A DNA stretch of 64,000 nt from CAWDNM01 sp964521195 (GTDB lineage Bacteria; Actinomycetota; Coriobacteriia; Anaerosomatales; JAAXUF01): assembly GCA_964521195.1 (NCBI GenBank), contig CAZFRE010000004.1, positions 1 through 64,000 on the forward strand, written 5' to 3'. A program made the translations under genes and the position numbers. The notes below the pieces were generated by a model, which worked only from the letters and a program-made list of their open reading frames with translations, was not told the origin of the DNA and did not search any database. How positions within the stretch are numbered: position 1 is the first letter of the stretch; every line of letters begins with the position of its first letter. Positions 8,886 to 16,759 of this stretch are shown one piece after another.

Positions 8886-9530
8886 CTACTCGGCGGTCTC
8901 CTCGGCGACTTCGTCGACCTCGGTGACTTCCTCGACCTCGGCGTCAGCGGCCTCTTCGAGCGCCACATCGGCATCGGCCTGCTCGGCGGTCTCCTCGACG
9001 ACCTCGACGAATGCCTCGCCCTCGGCGTCCACGCCCTCGACCTCAACGACGACGGTCTCGGGGACGGCCGGCGCAGCGGCGGCGCCCTCGGCGACGACGT
9101 TGACCGTCAGCTCGGCCTTGACCTCGCGGTAGATCGATACCTCGATCTTGCGGGCGCCGGCCTCCTTGATGGTGCCGTGCGTCTCGATCTTGCGGCGGTC
9201 GACCTCGACGCCGAGCTGCTCGAGCAGCGCGGCCTCGATGTGGGCGTGCGTGATCGAGCCGAACAGGCGGCCCTCTTCGCCGACCTTGGCCTCGATGGTG
9301 ATGACCTTGCCGTCGAGCTTGGCGGCGAGCGCCTCGGCGTCGGCCAGACGAGCGTCCTCACGCGTCTTGATGTTGTGCGCGCGGAGCTCGAGCTGCTTCA
9401 GGTTGCCCTTGGTCGCCTCGATGGCGATCTTGCGGGGCAACAGGTAGTTGACCGCGAAGCCACGAGCGACATCGACGACGTCGCCCTCGCCTCCCCGACC
9501 CTTCAGTTCCTGCAACAGGATGACCTTCAT
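8886..9530 (-). CDS. rplI: 50S ribosomal protein L9 with acidic C-terminal extension
   Basis: A 214-residue large-subunit protein. Residues 1-150 are ordinary L9: the N-terminal rRNA-binding domain (MKVILLQELKGRGGEGDVVDV, RGFAVNYLLPRKIA), the connecting helix, and the C-terminal domain ending near VSIYREVKAELTVNVV. The last 60-65 residues are an added tail made almost only of Glu, Asp, Ala and Val, with no basic residues, so the protein is well above the usual length of about 150. The tail has no stop, frameshift or change in codon style and looks genuine. ATG at 9530 with GAAGGAG. It is the last gene of the rpsF-ssb-rpsR-DUF2232-rplI operon. Confidence 0.95.
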   Translation of the reverse strand: MKVILLQELKGRGGEGDVVDVARGFAVNYLLPRKIAIEATKGNLKQLELRAHNIKTREDARLADAEALAAKLDGKVITIEAKVGEEGRLFGSITHAHIEAALLEQLGVEVDRRKIETHGTIKEAGARKIEVSIYREVKAELTVNVVAEGAAAAPAVPETVVVEVEGVDAEGEAFVEVVEETAEQADADVALEEAADAEVEEVTEVDEVAEETAE

Positions 9531-9585
9531 TGTTACTCCTTCGTGTCGCCGGACAGCGGTGCTGTCCGAACGGCAGTCGTCCAGC

Positions 9586-10545
9586 CTACCAGCGCCGGCC
9601 GTCCGGCTCGGCTGCTGGCGGCGCGGTGCCTTCCCGCGGAAGGCGCCGGAAGTTGACCCAGAAGTCCAGCAAACCAGTGAGACTGATCATGATCGTGAAC
9701 GCGTCGAGCGCGGCGAGCACAGCCAGTGCGAGGATGCGCCCGCCGAGGCCGACGCCGGCCCGGTCAAGCACCCCCGCTGCAACGCTGATCCCCTGGAGGA
9801 AGAACAGCGTTCGAGCGCACAGTACGAGATTCAGTCCCACGATGCCGAGCGCGTCAGACCCGGCAAACGATGCGTATGAGGCGGCGGCGAGCAGCACGCC
9901 GGCCACGAACACCCACAGTATGTGTGGGGACAGATCCAGGGCCGAGAGGCCCGGGACCCCGAGGGGCCGGTCGACCCTGCGGGCCGCCCAAGCGACCGCG
10001 GCGATGACCAGGACCCCGATGAGCAGGGCTGCCTGGAAATACGTCGACGGCCATGCAGACGCGATCAGGCGTCCGGCCTCGTTGAACGCGTTGAGCGTCT
10101 CAGAGGAGGCCGATGCGCCTAGTGCCTTCGTCATCTCGGCGATGGCGGTCTGCGAGTCTTGCGCGATGGACGCCGCAAGCGTGGTGCCCTTCGAGCGGGC
10201 GAGCAAGGCATCGGCGAGCATGTTCGCGAGTGCGATCACGCCGACGAGCATCGCGCCCACCACTTGGAACGAACGCCTCGGCAGCAGAACGACCGCGAGT
10301 ACCACGGCCGCAAGCTCCGGAGCGACGAACACCACACTGGACGCACTCAGCACCCCGACCACCGCGACTCCCGCCGCCGCCGCGAGGGCGGCGAGCGTGA
10401 CTTGCCCGCGGTAGGCCAGACCTGCGATGCCGGCCGCCGCGATGGGCAGGCCGATCACCGGCAGGAGCGGGGCCAGCACGCTGCCGAGCACGATGCCTAC
10501 GGTGAGCAGGATCGGATCGGCTATGCGCGAGATGCGTGCGTCCAT
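9586..10545 (-). CDS. DUF2232 membrane protein
   Basis: A 319-residue protein with about eight hydrophobic segments, resembling the DUF2232 (YybS-like) family commonly encoded between rpsR and rplI. ATG at 10545 lies 7 bases after the rpsR stop. The frame stays open to 10704 but that stretch overlaps rpsR and is not coding. The family is of unknown function; its conserved place in the ribosomal operon is the main evidence. Nothing in the sequence suggests catalytic residues. Confidence 0.75.
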   Translation of the reverse strand: MDARISRIADPILLTVGIVLGSVLAPLLPVIGLPIAAAGIAGLAYRGQVTLAALAAAAGVAVVGVLSASSVVFVAPELAAVVLAVVLLPRRSFQVVGAMLVGVIALANMLADALLARSKGTTLAASIAQDSQTAIAEMTKALGASASSETLNAFNEAGRLIASAWPSTYFQAALLIGVLVIAAVAWAARRVDRPLGVPGLSALDLSPHILWVFVAGVLLAAASYASFAGSDALGIVGLNLVLCARTLFFLQGISVAAGVLDRAGVGLGGRILALAVLAALDAFTIMISLTGLLDFWVNFRRLPREGTAPPAAEPDGRRW

Positions 10546-10552
10546 GTGTAGA

Positions 10553-10816
10553 CTACCTGCCGCCCCTGCGGTCGATACGGCCACTGATGACCGGAACGGT
10601 GTAGGGTACGAGCGCCATCTCGCGGGCACGCTTGATGGCGATGGAAAGCCGGTGCTGGTGCTGGGCGCAGTTGCCGGAGACGCGACGGGGCTTGATCTTG
10701 CCACGATCGGTCATGAACTTGCGCAGGAGCTGCACGTCCTTGTAGTCGATGTACTCGACGTGGTCCTTGCAGAACTGGCAGTACTTGCGCCGCGGCTTGC
10801 GGGCGAAATCGGACAT
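10553..10816 (-). CDS. rpsR: 30S ribosomal protein S18
   Basis: An 87-residue small-subunit protein. The core KPRRKYCQFCKDHVEYIDYK, then LLRKFMTDRGKIKPRR and a basic C-terminal part, is characteristic of S18. It keeps the CxxC (residues 13 and 16) and a third Cys in SGNCAQHQ, the cysteine-bearing, probably zinc-binding form seen in many actinobacteria. ATG at 10816 is preceded by AGGAGG. It lies between ssb and the DUF2232 gene in the same operon. Confidence 0.96.
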   Translation of the reverse strand: MSDFARKPRRKYCQFCKDHVEYIDYKDVQLLRKFMTDRGKIKPRRVSGNCAQHQHRLSIAIKRAREMALVPYTVPVISGRIDRRGGR

Positions 10817-10902
10817 GTCTTCTGACCTCCTTCCGCGATTCTCTCTCGCGGTTGTCGAATATCGGTGCGCGCCCGAGGGTCAGGCGCGCGTAGGTGGTTC
10901 GC

Positions 10903-11322
10903 CTAGAACGGGATATCGTCGTCGATCACCGGATCGGCAGGAGCTGCCGACGGGGCCGGAGCGCTGTAGCCGCCGCCACCGCCGCCTTCGCCACGCGAGC
11001 TCATGAACTCGATGTCGTCGGCCACGATCTCGACCTTGGAGCGCTTGTCGCCATCGGGGGTCTCCCACTGGCTCCAGCGGAGCTTGCCTTCGACGGCGAC
11101 CTTCGAGCCCTTGTTGAGGAAGCGCGACAGCGACTCGCCGCGCGCACCGAAGACCACGACGTCGAAGAAGTTGGGCACGTCCTCCCACTCGCCCGACTGC
11201 GAGTTCTTCCGACGGTCGTTGACGGCGATTCCCATCTTGAGGATCGCCATGCCGCCGGCTGTCGAACGCAGCTCGGGATCACGGGTCAGGTTGCCGGTGA
11301 TACACACGCGGTTGATGCTCAT
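10903..11322 (-). CDS. ssb: Single-stranded DNA-binding protein
   Basis: A 139-residue SSB. The OB-fold starts MSINRVCITGNLTRDPELR and is followed by a short Gly-rich linker (EGGGGGGYSAPAPS) and the acidic tip DDDIPF that recruits replication and repair partners. ATG at 11322 has AAGGTGG eight bases upstream. A GTG four codons earlier is in frame but poorly placed. The linker is short compared with many SSBs. It sits between rpsF and rpsR, the classic order, and works at the replication fork with DnaB, encoded in this window. Confidence 0.96.
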   Translation of the reverse strand: MSINRVCITGNLTRDPELRSTAGGMAILKMGIAVNDRRKNSQSGEWEDVPNFFDVVVFGARGESLSRFLNKGSKVAVEGKLRWSQWETPDGDKRSKVEIVADDIEFMSSRGEGGGGGGYSAPAPSAAPADPVIDDDIPF

Positions 11323-11403
11323 CTTCAAAACCACCTTCTGGATTCACGGTTTCGGCATGGGGTTCACCCATCCGAGTCCGCAGGGAACAGCTGCGCGCGA
11401 GGA

Positions 11404-11697
11404 CTACTCGCGGTCTTCGCGATGCACGATCATGAAGCGGACCACGGGATCGGTGATGCGCAGCACGCGATCGAGCTCGGCGATAGCAGCCGGCGCAGTG
11501 TGGAAGTCGACCAGGACGTAGTCGCCCTCGGTCACCTTGCCGATTTCGAACGCAAGCTTGCGCTTGCCCCAGCCATCGACGGTATCCACAACGCCCCCGT
11601 CAGCGGTGATGATGCCCTGGACCTTATCCAGAACAGCCGCGCGGGCCTCCTCTTCGAGAGAGGGGTTGAGCATGAGCAAAAGTTCGTAAGCCTTCAT
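11404..11697 (-). CDS. rpsF: 30S ribosomal protein S6
   Basis: A 97-residue small-subunit protein that binds 16S rRNA together with S18. The sequence begins MKAYELLLMLNPSLEEE and ends with VLRITDPVVRFMIVHRED, both family hallmarks. It has no Glu-rich tail. ATG at 11697 follows GGGGAGGTGA. It is the first gene of the rpsF-ssb-rpsR-DUF2232-rplI operon, so the promoter should lie within or upstream of the short gap to the M23-type peptidase gene that ends at 11779. Confidence 0.96.
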   Translation of the reverse strand: MKAYELLLMLNPSLEEEARAAVLDKVQGIITADGGVVDTVDGWGKRKLAFEIGKVTEGDYVLVDFHTAPAAIAELDRVLRITDPVVRFMIVHREDRE

Positions 11698-11778
11698 TGA
11701 GTCACCTCCCCTGGGCTAATACGGCCCCGGAACTGTGAAGGCAGCGGTCCGGGGCAGGAAATGAGCCTGTGGAGTGTA

Positions 11779-12882
11779 TCACCGGCTCGGCGCTGCGGCA
11801 ACATCCTCTCCCGCGGCCCTGACACGGACCTTTCCCGCATCTTTCCGACCAGCCCGCCACAGAGGCCAGAGCGCACCGAGCGCCGCCATGACGCCGAGCA
11901 GAACGAGCCCCGCGAGCTGCAGCGTTCTGCGCGCCGCTCCTCGCGCCCGGGCAACCGTCTGCGCGAGCCACGCGGCCGGTGCTGACTTGGCCGCGGGCGC
12001 AGCCGCGCTCGCGGCGACCACCACGCCGTCGGCCGTCAGCACGGTCGCCTGCACCTGCGCCGTCCCGGCGCGACCCTGTGGCGCCCGTGCTCCGCGCGTC
12101 GTCGCCGCCTGCTGCTGCGCACCTGCGGCCGCCTTCCCGCGAACCGCGACACTGACGCCCGGCGAGATCTCGCCCGGCACCGCTGCCGGCTGGCCGGCCC
12201 CCAAGCCCGCGACATCGCCGCTCGGTGCGAGCGTCACGCCCGCTGCCATTCCCGCGCCCACGCCAGCGACCGAGTCGGCGGCTTCCGCACCCGAGCCGAC
12301 CGTCACCCCGTCGCCCGATCCGCCCCCCTGCGCGGGCGCGGCGGGCGGTGCGATGAAGCCGAGCGGGTCGACGTAGAGGTCGCCCACACGCACGCCCACA
12401 TGCAAGTGCGCCGCTGCACTCGAGCCGTCCCCCGAACCTGCGAGTGCTCCGATGCCCGCGCCCTCGCCCACCTGCTCACCGCGCGAGACCGATGCGCGCT
12501 CGAGCGGCATGAGCGTGACCTTCCCGAACCCCGTCTCGATGGTGACCGCCGTGACCCGCCCGCCGGCACCGCCGACGCCCGGTACGCTGCCCACGAAGCT
12601 CACGCGCCCCGCAACCGGCGCGACGACACGGTCCCCGGCACCGGCCGTCAGGTCCACGCCCCGATGTTGTGCGCTTCCGTCGCCCGCCGAGTAGACCGCG
12701 CCGAATCCCAGTGCGACGCCGGCGGGGGCCTCGAGCGGCCAGCCCGCGCGCGCCACACCGGGCCGTAGCACCACGCCCGCGACGACCAGCGTCAGCATCA
12801 CCGCGGCGACTGCCAGCCGGCGCCGATCCGGCACGCCCACCGCTCTCGCGCACGCGCGCACGCGCATCCTCGAACCTTGCAT
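11779..12882 (-). CDS. Membrane-anchored M23 (LytM-like) peptidase-domain protein
   Basis: A 367-residue envelope protein. Residues 22-46 form a signal/anchor helix. A LytM/M23 domain follows, with zinc ligands visible as QHRGVD (H73, D77) and AHLHVGV (H159, H161), so the metallopeptidase site appears intact. M23 enzymes cut peptidoglycan cross-bridges. Residues 180-310 are a low-complexity Ala/Gly/Pro linker, and a second hydrophobic helix precedes a basic C-terminus, giving an unusual two-anchor layout. The start is uncertain: ATG at 12882 has AAGGCAGGG upstream; the frame is open to 12939. It lies between the tRNA-Gly gene and the ribosomal operon on the same strand. Confidence 0.75.
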   Translation of the reverse strand: MQGSRMRVRACARAVGVPDRRRLAVAAVMLTLVVAGVVLRPGVARAGWPLEAPAGVALGFGAVYSAGDGSAQHRGVDLTAGAGDRVVAPVAGRVSFVGSVPGVGGAGGRVTAVTIETGFGKVTLMPLERASVSRGEQVGEGAGIGALAGSGDGSSAAAHLHVGVRVGDLYVDPLGFIAPPAAPAQGGGSGDGVTVGSGAEAADSVAGVGAGMAAGVTLAPSGDVAGLGAGQPAAVPGEISPGVSVAVRGKAAAGAQQQAATTRGARAPQGRAGTAQVQATVLTADGVVVAASAAAPAAKSAPAAWLAQTVARARGAARRTLQLAGLVLLGVMAALGALWPLWRAGRKDAGKVRVRAAGEDVAAAPSR

Positions 12883-13004
12883 GCGAAACACCCTGCCTTC
12901 TCGGCAAGGGCGGGTACGAGGGGCGGGAGTCGAACGCATGTTCGATACTACGCCGCGTGTCTGACAGGTTCAAGTCCCGACGCGATGCGATTCCCTGTGC
13001 AATG

Positions 13005-13031
13005 AAAAGCGACCGCCACAAAGGCGGTCGC
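13005..13031 (-). terminator. Rho-independent terminator of tRNA-Gly
   Basis: GCGACCGCC (13009-13017) and GGCGGTCGC (13023-13031) form a perfect 9-bp stem with a 5-base loop. On the minus strand it is followed by TTTTC, just past the 3' end of the tRNA gene. Confidence 0.8.
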
Positions 13032-13040
13032 GAGTGATCC

Positions 13041-13115
13041 TGGAGCGGCTGACGGGACTCGAACCCGCAACTTTCAGCTTGGGAAGCTGACGCTCTACCA
13101 TTGAACTACAGCCGC
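13041..13115 (-). tRNA. tRNA-Gly, anticodon CCC
   Basis: Read on the minus strand, GCGGCTG at the 5' end pairs with CAGCCGC before the discriminator T and an encoded CCA. The anticodon arm is TCAGC-TTCCCAA-GCTGA, giving anticodon CCC for GGG glycine codons. The T arm contains GGTTCGAGTCC. It is the only tRNA gene I found, and a clear terminator follows it. Confidence 0.95.
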
Positions 13116-13160
13116 GCGCAAGCGCGAGTGTAAACCAGCGCGCCGAGCCCCCGCAAACGC

Positions 13161-13194
13161 GAAACGCCGCCGGGGCGAACCTCGACGGCGTTTC
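13161..13194 (-). terminator. UUCG-capped hairpin after the 49-aa zinc-ribbon gene
   Basis: On the minus strand GAAACGCCGTCGAGG pairs with CCCCGGCGGCGTTTC (one mismatch, one wobble) around the tetraloop TTCG. It begins 21 bases past the stop codon at 13215. Confidence 0.7.
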
Positions 13195-13214
13195 GAACAG
13201 AAGCTAGCCAGTCC

Positions 13215-13364
13215 CTAGGACTTGCCGATCTTGAAGATCTTCGTGCCGCAATCGGGGCAAGTGCCCTGAGTCGCCGGACGACCATTCTTCATGGTGATGT
13301 CCTGGGGATCCTTGATCTCCTTCTTGGCCTTGCACTTGACGCAGTAACCTTCCTTAGCTGCCAT
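13215..13364 (-). CDS. Small zinc-ribbon protein (DUF5679-like)
   Basis: A 49-residue protein reading MAAKEGYCVKCKAKKE at the N-terminus, with CVKC and, 24 residues later, CPDCG, a two-knuckle zinc ribbon. The NGRPATQGTCP stretch matches the DUF5679 family of tiny actinobacterial proteins as I remember it. ATG at 13364 has a near-perfect AAGGAGGTGA site, which strongly supports expression. It stands alone, with a UUCG-capped hairpin behind it. Function unknown; many lysines suggest nucleic acid or ribosome contact, but that is a guess. Confidence 0.85.
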   Translation of the reverse strand: MAAKEGYCVKCKAKKEIKDPQDITMKNGRPATQGTCPDCGTKIFKIGKS

Positions 13365-13552
13365 TCGCGCAGTCACCTCCTTGTCGAAACGTCATTGCAA
13401 CGGACTCACACCCGGGCAGGTGGGACCGTAGCGCTCTGCAAGAGTTCGTGCTCGAAGGCCCCTCGTGCGTGCCTCCCGCATGCAAGCATTACCGAACCGC
13501 GTCCCTTTGTCACGCCTTGACGCGAAGCAGCGGACGTGGTCGGTGAACGGCG

Positions 13553-14215
13553 TCACTGCCCGTGCGCGTGCCTGCCACCGCGCCGAAGCGCCCACGAGCC
13601 TGCCGCGAGCACCCCTGCACCCGCGAGCACGAGCCCGCCCCAGACCGCCCCGGCGGTCACCCAGAACGGCTCGGGGAACGTCTGTATCAGCAGCGAGTCA
13701 TATGGAAACGTCCACGTCCCCGCCGAGAAGAACAACCCGTGGAACGCCGAGAAGAACGCCTCGAAGTCAGAGAACGCCGCGACCGCACACAGCACGACCA
13801 GCACGACACTGCAGATCGCGCCGGCCATCAGCGCGTCGGCGATGCGGTCTGTCCTCTTGCGCGCCACCTCGAGCCCCAGCCCGATCGCGAGTCCCAGCGC
13901 GAGCACGCCGGTTGCGATGCGCGCCGCCACAAGCACGTTGCGCACGTCGACGAGGTGCGAGGCGGCCGACTCGTCGAAGCCGGGGCGCCCATCGACGGTG
14001 GCGGGCAGGTCCGGCGCATCGGCGTGCACGACGAACAGACGGACCTGCTCGGCGACGTCGAGCATGCGCGACATCGGCAGGCCGGCTTCCTGTGCGAGCG
14101 CGAAGCGGCCGGCAGCGAGGCGCGTGAACGCCGGGATGGTGAGCGGCACGATAGCGATGCCCAGCAGGAAGACCGCCAGGGCGATGCCCGCAAGCCACGT
14201 CGAGACGCGGCGCAT
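13553..14215 (-). CDS. DUF1461 (TIGR01906-like) integral membrane protein
   Basis: A 220-residue protein with an N-terminal helix, a long extracytoplasmic segment (about residues 35-85), and three further helices. Features typical of DUF1461 are SHLVDVRNVL and, between the third and fourth helices, FHGLFFSAGTWTFPYDSLL and FPEPFW. ATG at 14215 begins one base after the stop of the diguanylate cyclase gene, so both are probably on one transcript. The in-frame extension to 14356 overlaps that gene and is rejected. The family has no established function. Confidence 0.8.
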   Translation of the reverse strand: MRRVSTWLAGIALAVFLLGIAIVPLTIPAFTRLAAGRFALAQEAGLPMSRMLDVAEQVRLFVVHADAPDLPATVDGRPGFDESAASHLVDVRNVLVAARIATGVLALGLAIGLGLEVARKRTDRIADALMAGAICSVVLVVLCAVAAFSDFEAFFSAFHGLFFSAGTWTFPYDSLLIQTFPEPFWVTAGAVWGGLVLAGAGVLAAGSWALRRGGRHAHGQ

Positions 14216-14216
14216 G

Positions 14217-15524
14217 TCAGATGTCCAGCGGGCGCAGGTCCGACGCGTCGAACCCGTCGGTGTAGTCGTCGTCGGAGAGGTCGTCGTGAGCCTCCGACTC
14301 GGTCGCGCGCCCGGCGACCGCCGCGGCCAGCGCGACCCGGTCGCCGCCCTCTTCAACCGCGCGCGAGAGCGCGGCGTCGGCGGCGTCGAGCAGCTCGTCG
14401 GCGCTGACGCCGTCAGCCGGGAGCGATGCCAGGCCGATCGACACCGTCACGCCCGCCTCGTCGATGGTCGTTTCGCAGATGGCCCGGCGGAGTTGCTCGG
14501 CGAGACGCAGCGCGTCGGACTGCTGCGGCGGATTGTCGAGGGTGTCGTCCTCGGCGAGCATCACCACGAACTCCTCGCCCCCGAAGCGTGCGACGAGATT
14601 GGAGCTCACGCTCGCATCACCGGTCTCGTTCACGCACGAGGTGATCGTGCGGGCGACGGCGCGCAGGAGCGCATCGCCGGTCTCGATGCCGAAACGGCGG
14701 TTGAACTCGCCGAAGCGGTCGATGTCGAGCAGCAGCACGTGCAGAGGGCGCCGGTCGCGCTGGGCTCGGCGGGTCTCCGTGGTGAGCGCACGCAAGAAGT
14801 AGCCGCGCGAGTACAGCCCCGTCGCCGAGTCGAGCACGGCAAGGGCGTGGCGCTGGGCCTCCTCGGCGCGCTGCTCGCCCACGAGCTGGGTCGAGACGGC
14901 CGCGGTGCCGGCGAGGACCGCCACCTGCCACATGTAGCGCACGAGCACATACACCGGATCGCTGTAGGCGTCTGCGGCTGCGAACGGGATGACCACGTGC
15001 GGCATCAGGTTGAACAGCTCGAGGAACTCGATCAAGCCAAGCAGGATCATGCAGCTGATGGCGAGGAGCCAGGCGGCTCGGCGGGTCTGGAGGATGAAGG
15101 CGGCCTCCAGAATGAACAGCGAGTACATCGACCAGAACCACGAACTCACGCCACCCGAGTAATACACGAGCACCGTCACGACGAGCGCGTCGAGCATGAG
15201 CTGCAGGTTGTTCCATACGGCGATGTTGCCGAAGCGCCGGTAGTTGATCTGGTAGAAGGTGTTGTAGACGACGACGAACGCGAGCGCCAGCGCGGGGATG
15301 AGCATGCGCGAGGCGAGCTCCGGGATCGAGAGCGACGCGGTGTACGCGAGTCCGGCGAGCACCGAGTACACCACGAGCACGATGAGCAGCGCCCAGCGGA
15401 TGCGGATGACGAGGCCCACGCGACGCGTGTTCTCTTGCACGGCCTCGATGTCATAGCGCGTCGGTTGCTCGCGCCACGAGACCATGAGCGCGCGCGTGAT
15501 TCGCTTTCTTAGCCGGCTCGGAGT
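14217..15524 (-). CDS. Membrane-bound diguanylate cyclase (GGDEF)
   Basis: About 435 residues. Six hydrophobic segments occupy residues 30-215, followed by a GGDEF domain containing LDSATGLYSRGYF, LDIDRFGEFNRRFG and the active-site signature RFGGEEF. It should make cyclic di-GMP from two GTP. No RxxD product-inhibition (I-) site is visible just before GGEEF. A 40-residue Asp/Glu-rich tail ends the protein. I prefer the TTG at 15524 because GGAGGG lies five bases before it; an ATG at 15485 has no such site. Its output target is not in the window. Confidence 0.85.
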   Translation of the reverse strand, partial: TPSRLRKRITRALMVSWREQPTRYDIEAVQENTRRVGLVIRIRWALLIVLVVYSVLAGLAYTASLSIPELASRMLIPALALAFVVVYNTFYQINYRRFGNIAVWNNLQLMLDALVVTVLVYYSGGVSSWFWSMYSLFILEAAFILQTRRAAWLLAISCMILLGLIEFLELFNLMPHVVIPFAAADAYSDPVYVLVRYMWQVAVLAGTAAVSTQLVGEQRAEEAQRHALAVLDSATGLYSRGYFLRALTTETRRAQRDRRPLHVLLLDIDRFGEFNRRFGIETGDALLRAVARTITSCVNETGDASVSSNLVARFGGEEFVVMLAEDDTLDNPPQQSDALRLAEQLRRAICETTIDEAGVTVSIGLASLPADGVSADELLDAADAALSRAVEEGGDRVALAAAVAGRATESEAHDDLSDDDYTDGFDASDLRPLDI

Positions 15525-15556
15525 CAAGCGGCCCTCCGTGGGTCCCCAGGGATGAC

Positions 15557-15582
15557 ACGCGCGCCCGATCTGGGGCGCGCGT
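15557..15582 (-). promoter_or_regulatory. 10-bp hairpin in leader of diguanylate cyclase gene
   Basis: ACGCGCGCCC at 15557-15566 is the exact complement of GGGCGCGCGT at 15573-15582 with a 6-base loop. It sits about 30 bases upstream of the TTG start, between the divergent genes, so it would be in the 5' untranslated region. I do not recognise a riboswitch fold. Confidence 0.4.
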
Positions 15583-15687
15583 TCGCCCCGAAGTGTACCT
15601 GCGCGCGAGATGTGCCCGCAAATCGTACGCGCCGGTACAACAGCACGGCCGACGCCCTGCGCGCGGCCCGGCACGGGCGCGACCCCG

Positions 15688-15700
15688 TATACTCATCCAC
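15688..15700 (+). promoter_or_regulatory. Putative -10 (TATACT) for a leaderless transcript
   Basis: TATACT at 15688-15693 lies 7 bases before the GTG start at 15701. No ribosome binding site precedes that start, so transcription would begin at or next to the start codon. Confidence 0.5.
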
Positions 15701-16759
15701 GTGAACGCGCTTGCGACATACGAGAACATCATGCGGCTGCTCGAGGGCGTGGGCCCGATCGGCTCGGCGGCCGAGGGCGCCATCGCCGCCATGGGCGCCG
15801 TCGCGGTGCTTGCTGCGTTCCTGCCGGCCGCGAAGCCCTACCGTGGCTGGGTGCTCGGCGCGCTCGTGGGGTTCCTGATCGCAGGCGAGATGCTGCTCGG
15901 CTGGCTGCACATGCAGCTCTACCGGCTCATGCTCGTGGTCGACCCCGCGACCGGCATCATCACCGGCCGCGTCGCCGCACCGCTGTGGATCGAGTCCGAG
16001 AAGCTCTACGTCTGGGCGCTCATCGTGGGCGTGATGGGCCTGCTCATGCGCCAGAAGCGCGACGAGCTGCTGCCGGGCGTGCTCACGATCACCGGCGTGC
16101 TCGCGATAGGTGGCGCGCTACTCGGGCGGCCGTTCACCGACCCGCTGCCCGGGCTCATCGGCCAGTACACGGGCTACCTACAGGGTATGGCCGTGGGCGG
16201 ACAGGCTGCTGCCGGCGCATTCCAGGGCATGGAGTCGGCTCGGCAGTTCTACTACAACGCGTGGTTCATGTGGGTGCACCCGCCACTGCTGTTCTTCAGC
16301 TACGGGGCGTTCGTGATCTCGTTCGTGGCGACGCTTCTGATGATCGCCCATCGCCACTCGGCGTACGAGACGGTCGCGTACCACTGGGCACGCATGGGCT
16401 ACCTGACGCTGACCGCGGGGATGCTGCTCGGGTTCCCGTGGGCACTCATGGCGTGGACCGGCGAGTCGTGGTGGTGGTCGGGCAAGGTCAACATGTCCAT
16501 CATGATGTGGGTGCTTTACACCGCCTACCTGCACGCTCGCCTGTACCTGCGCACGCGCGGGATGTGGAAGGCGGTCGCCGCGCTCGCGGTGCTGTCGTTC
16601 ATCATCCTCGTGCTCACCTACCTCGCGACCTACGTGGTCCCCGGCGCGCACAGCTACGCATCCGCCGAGACGAACGTCGCGCTCGCGCAGGCCGCCGCCC
16701 ACGAGGGCTCGTTCGCGCTCACGCGCATTCTCGCCCTGCTCGCGGGAGGTGGTGCCTGA
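15701..16759 (+). CDS. CcmF/CcsA-like haem-handling membrane protein
   Basis: A 352-residue protein with about nine helices. WVHPPLLFFSYG resembles the HPP helix of CcmF/CcsA, which holds haem for attachment to apocytochromes outside the membrane. The later segment GESWWWSGKVN aligns with the tryptophan-rich WWD motif (as in GxYWSWDPKE), but the Asp is Ser here. I chose the GTG at 15701, with TATACT just upstream; an ATG at 15731 also lacks a ribosome binding site. It overlaps the next gene by one base (TGATG), so the two form one unit. Likely role: cytochrome c maturation. A divergent member could instead handle another cofactor. Confidence 0.65.
   Translation: MNALATYENIMRLLEGVGPIGSAAEGAIAAMGAVAVLAAFLPAAKPYRGWVLGALVGFLIAGEMLLGWLHMQLYRLMLVVDPATGIITGRVAAPLWIESEKLYVWALIVGVMGLLMRQKRDELLPGVLTITGVLAIGGALLGRPFTDPLPGLIGQYTGYLQGMAVGGQAAAGAFQGMESARQFYYNAWFMWVHPPLLFFSYGAFVISFVATLLMIAHRHSAYETVAYHWARMGYLTLTAGMLLGFPWALMAWTGESWWWSGKVNMSIMMWVLYTAYLHARLYLRTRGMWKAVAALAVLSFIILVLTYLATYVVPGAHSYASAETNVALAQAAAHEGSFALTRILALLAGGGA

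Noticed and set aside
13536..15512. 658-codon open frame opposite the DUF1461 and diguanylate cyclase genes
   Set aside because: It runs antisense across two real genes and their junction; no domain is visible.
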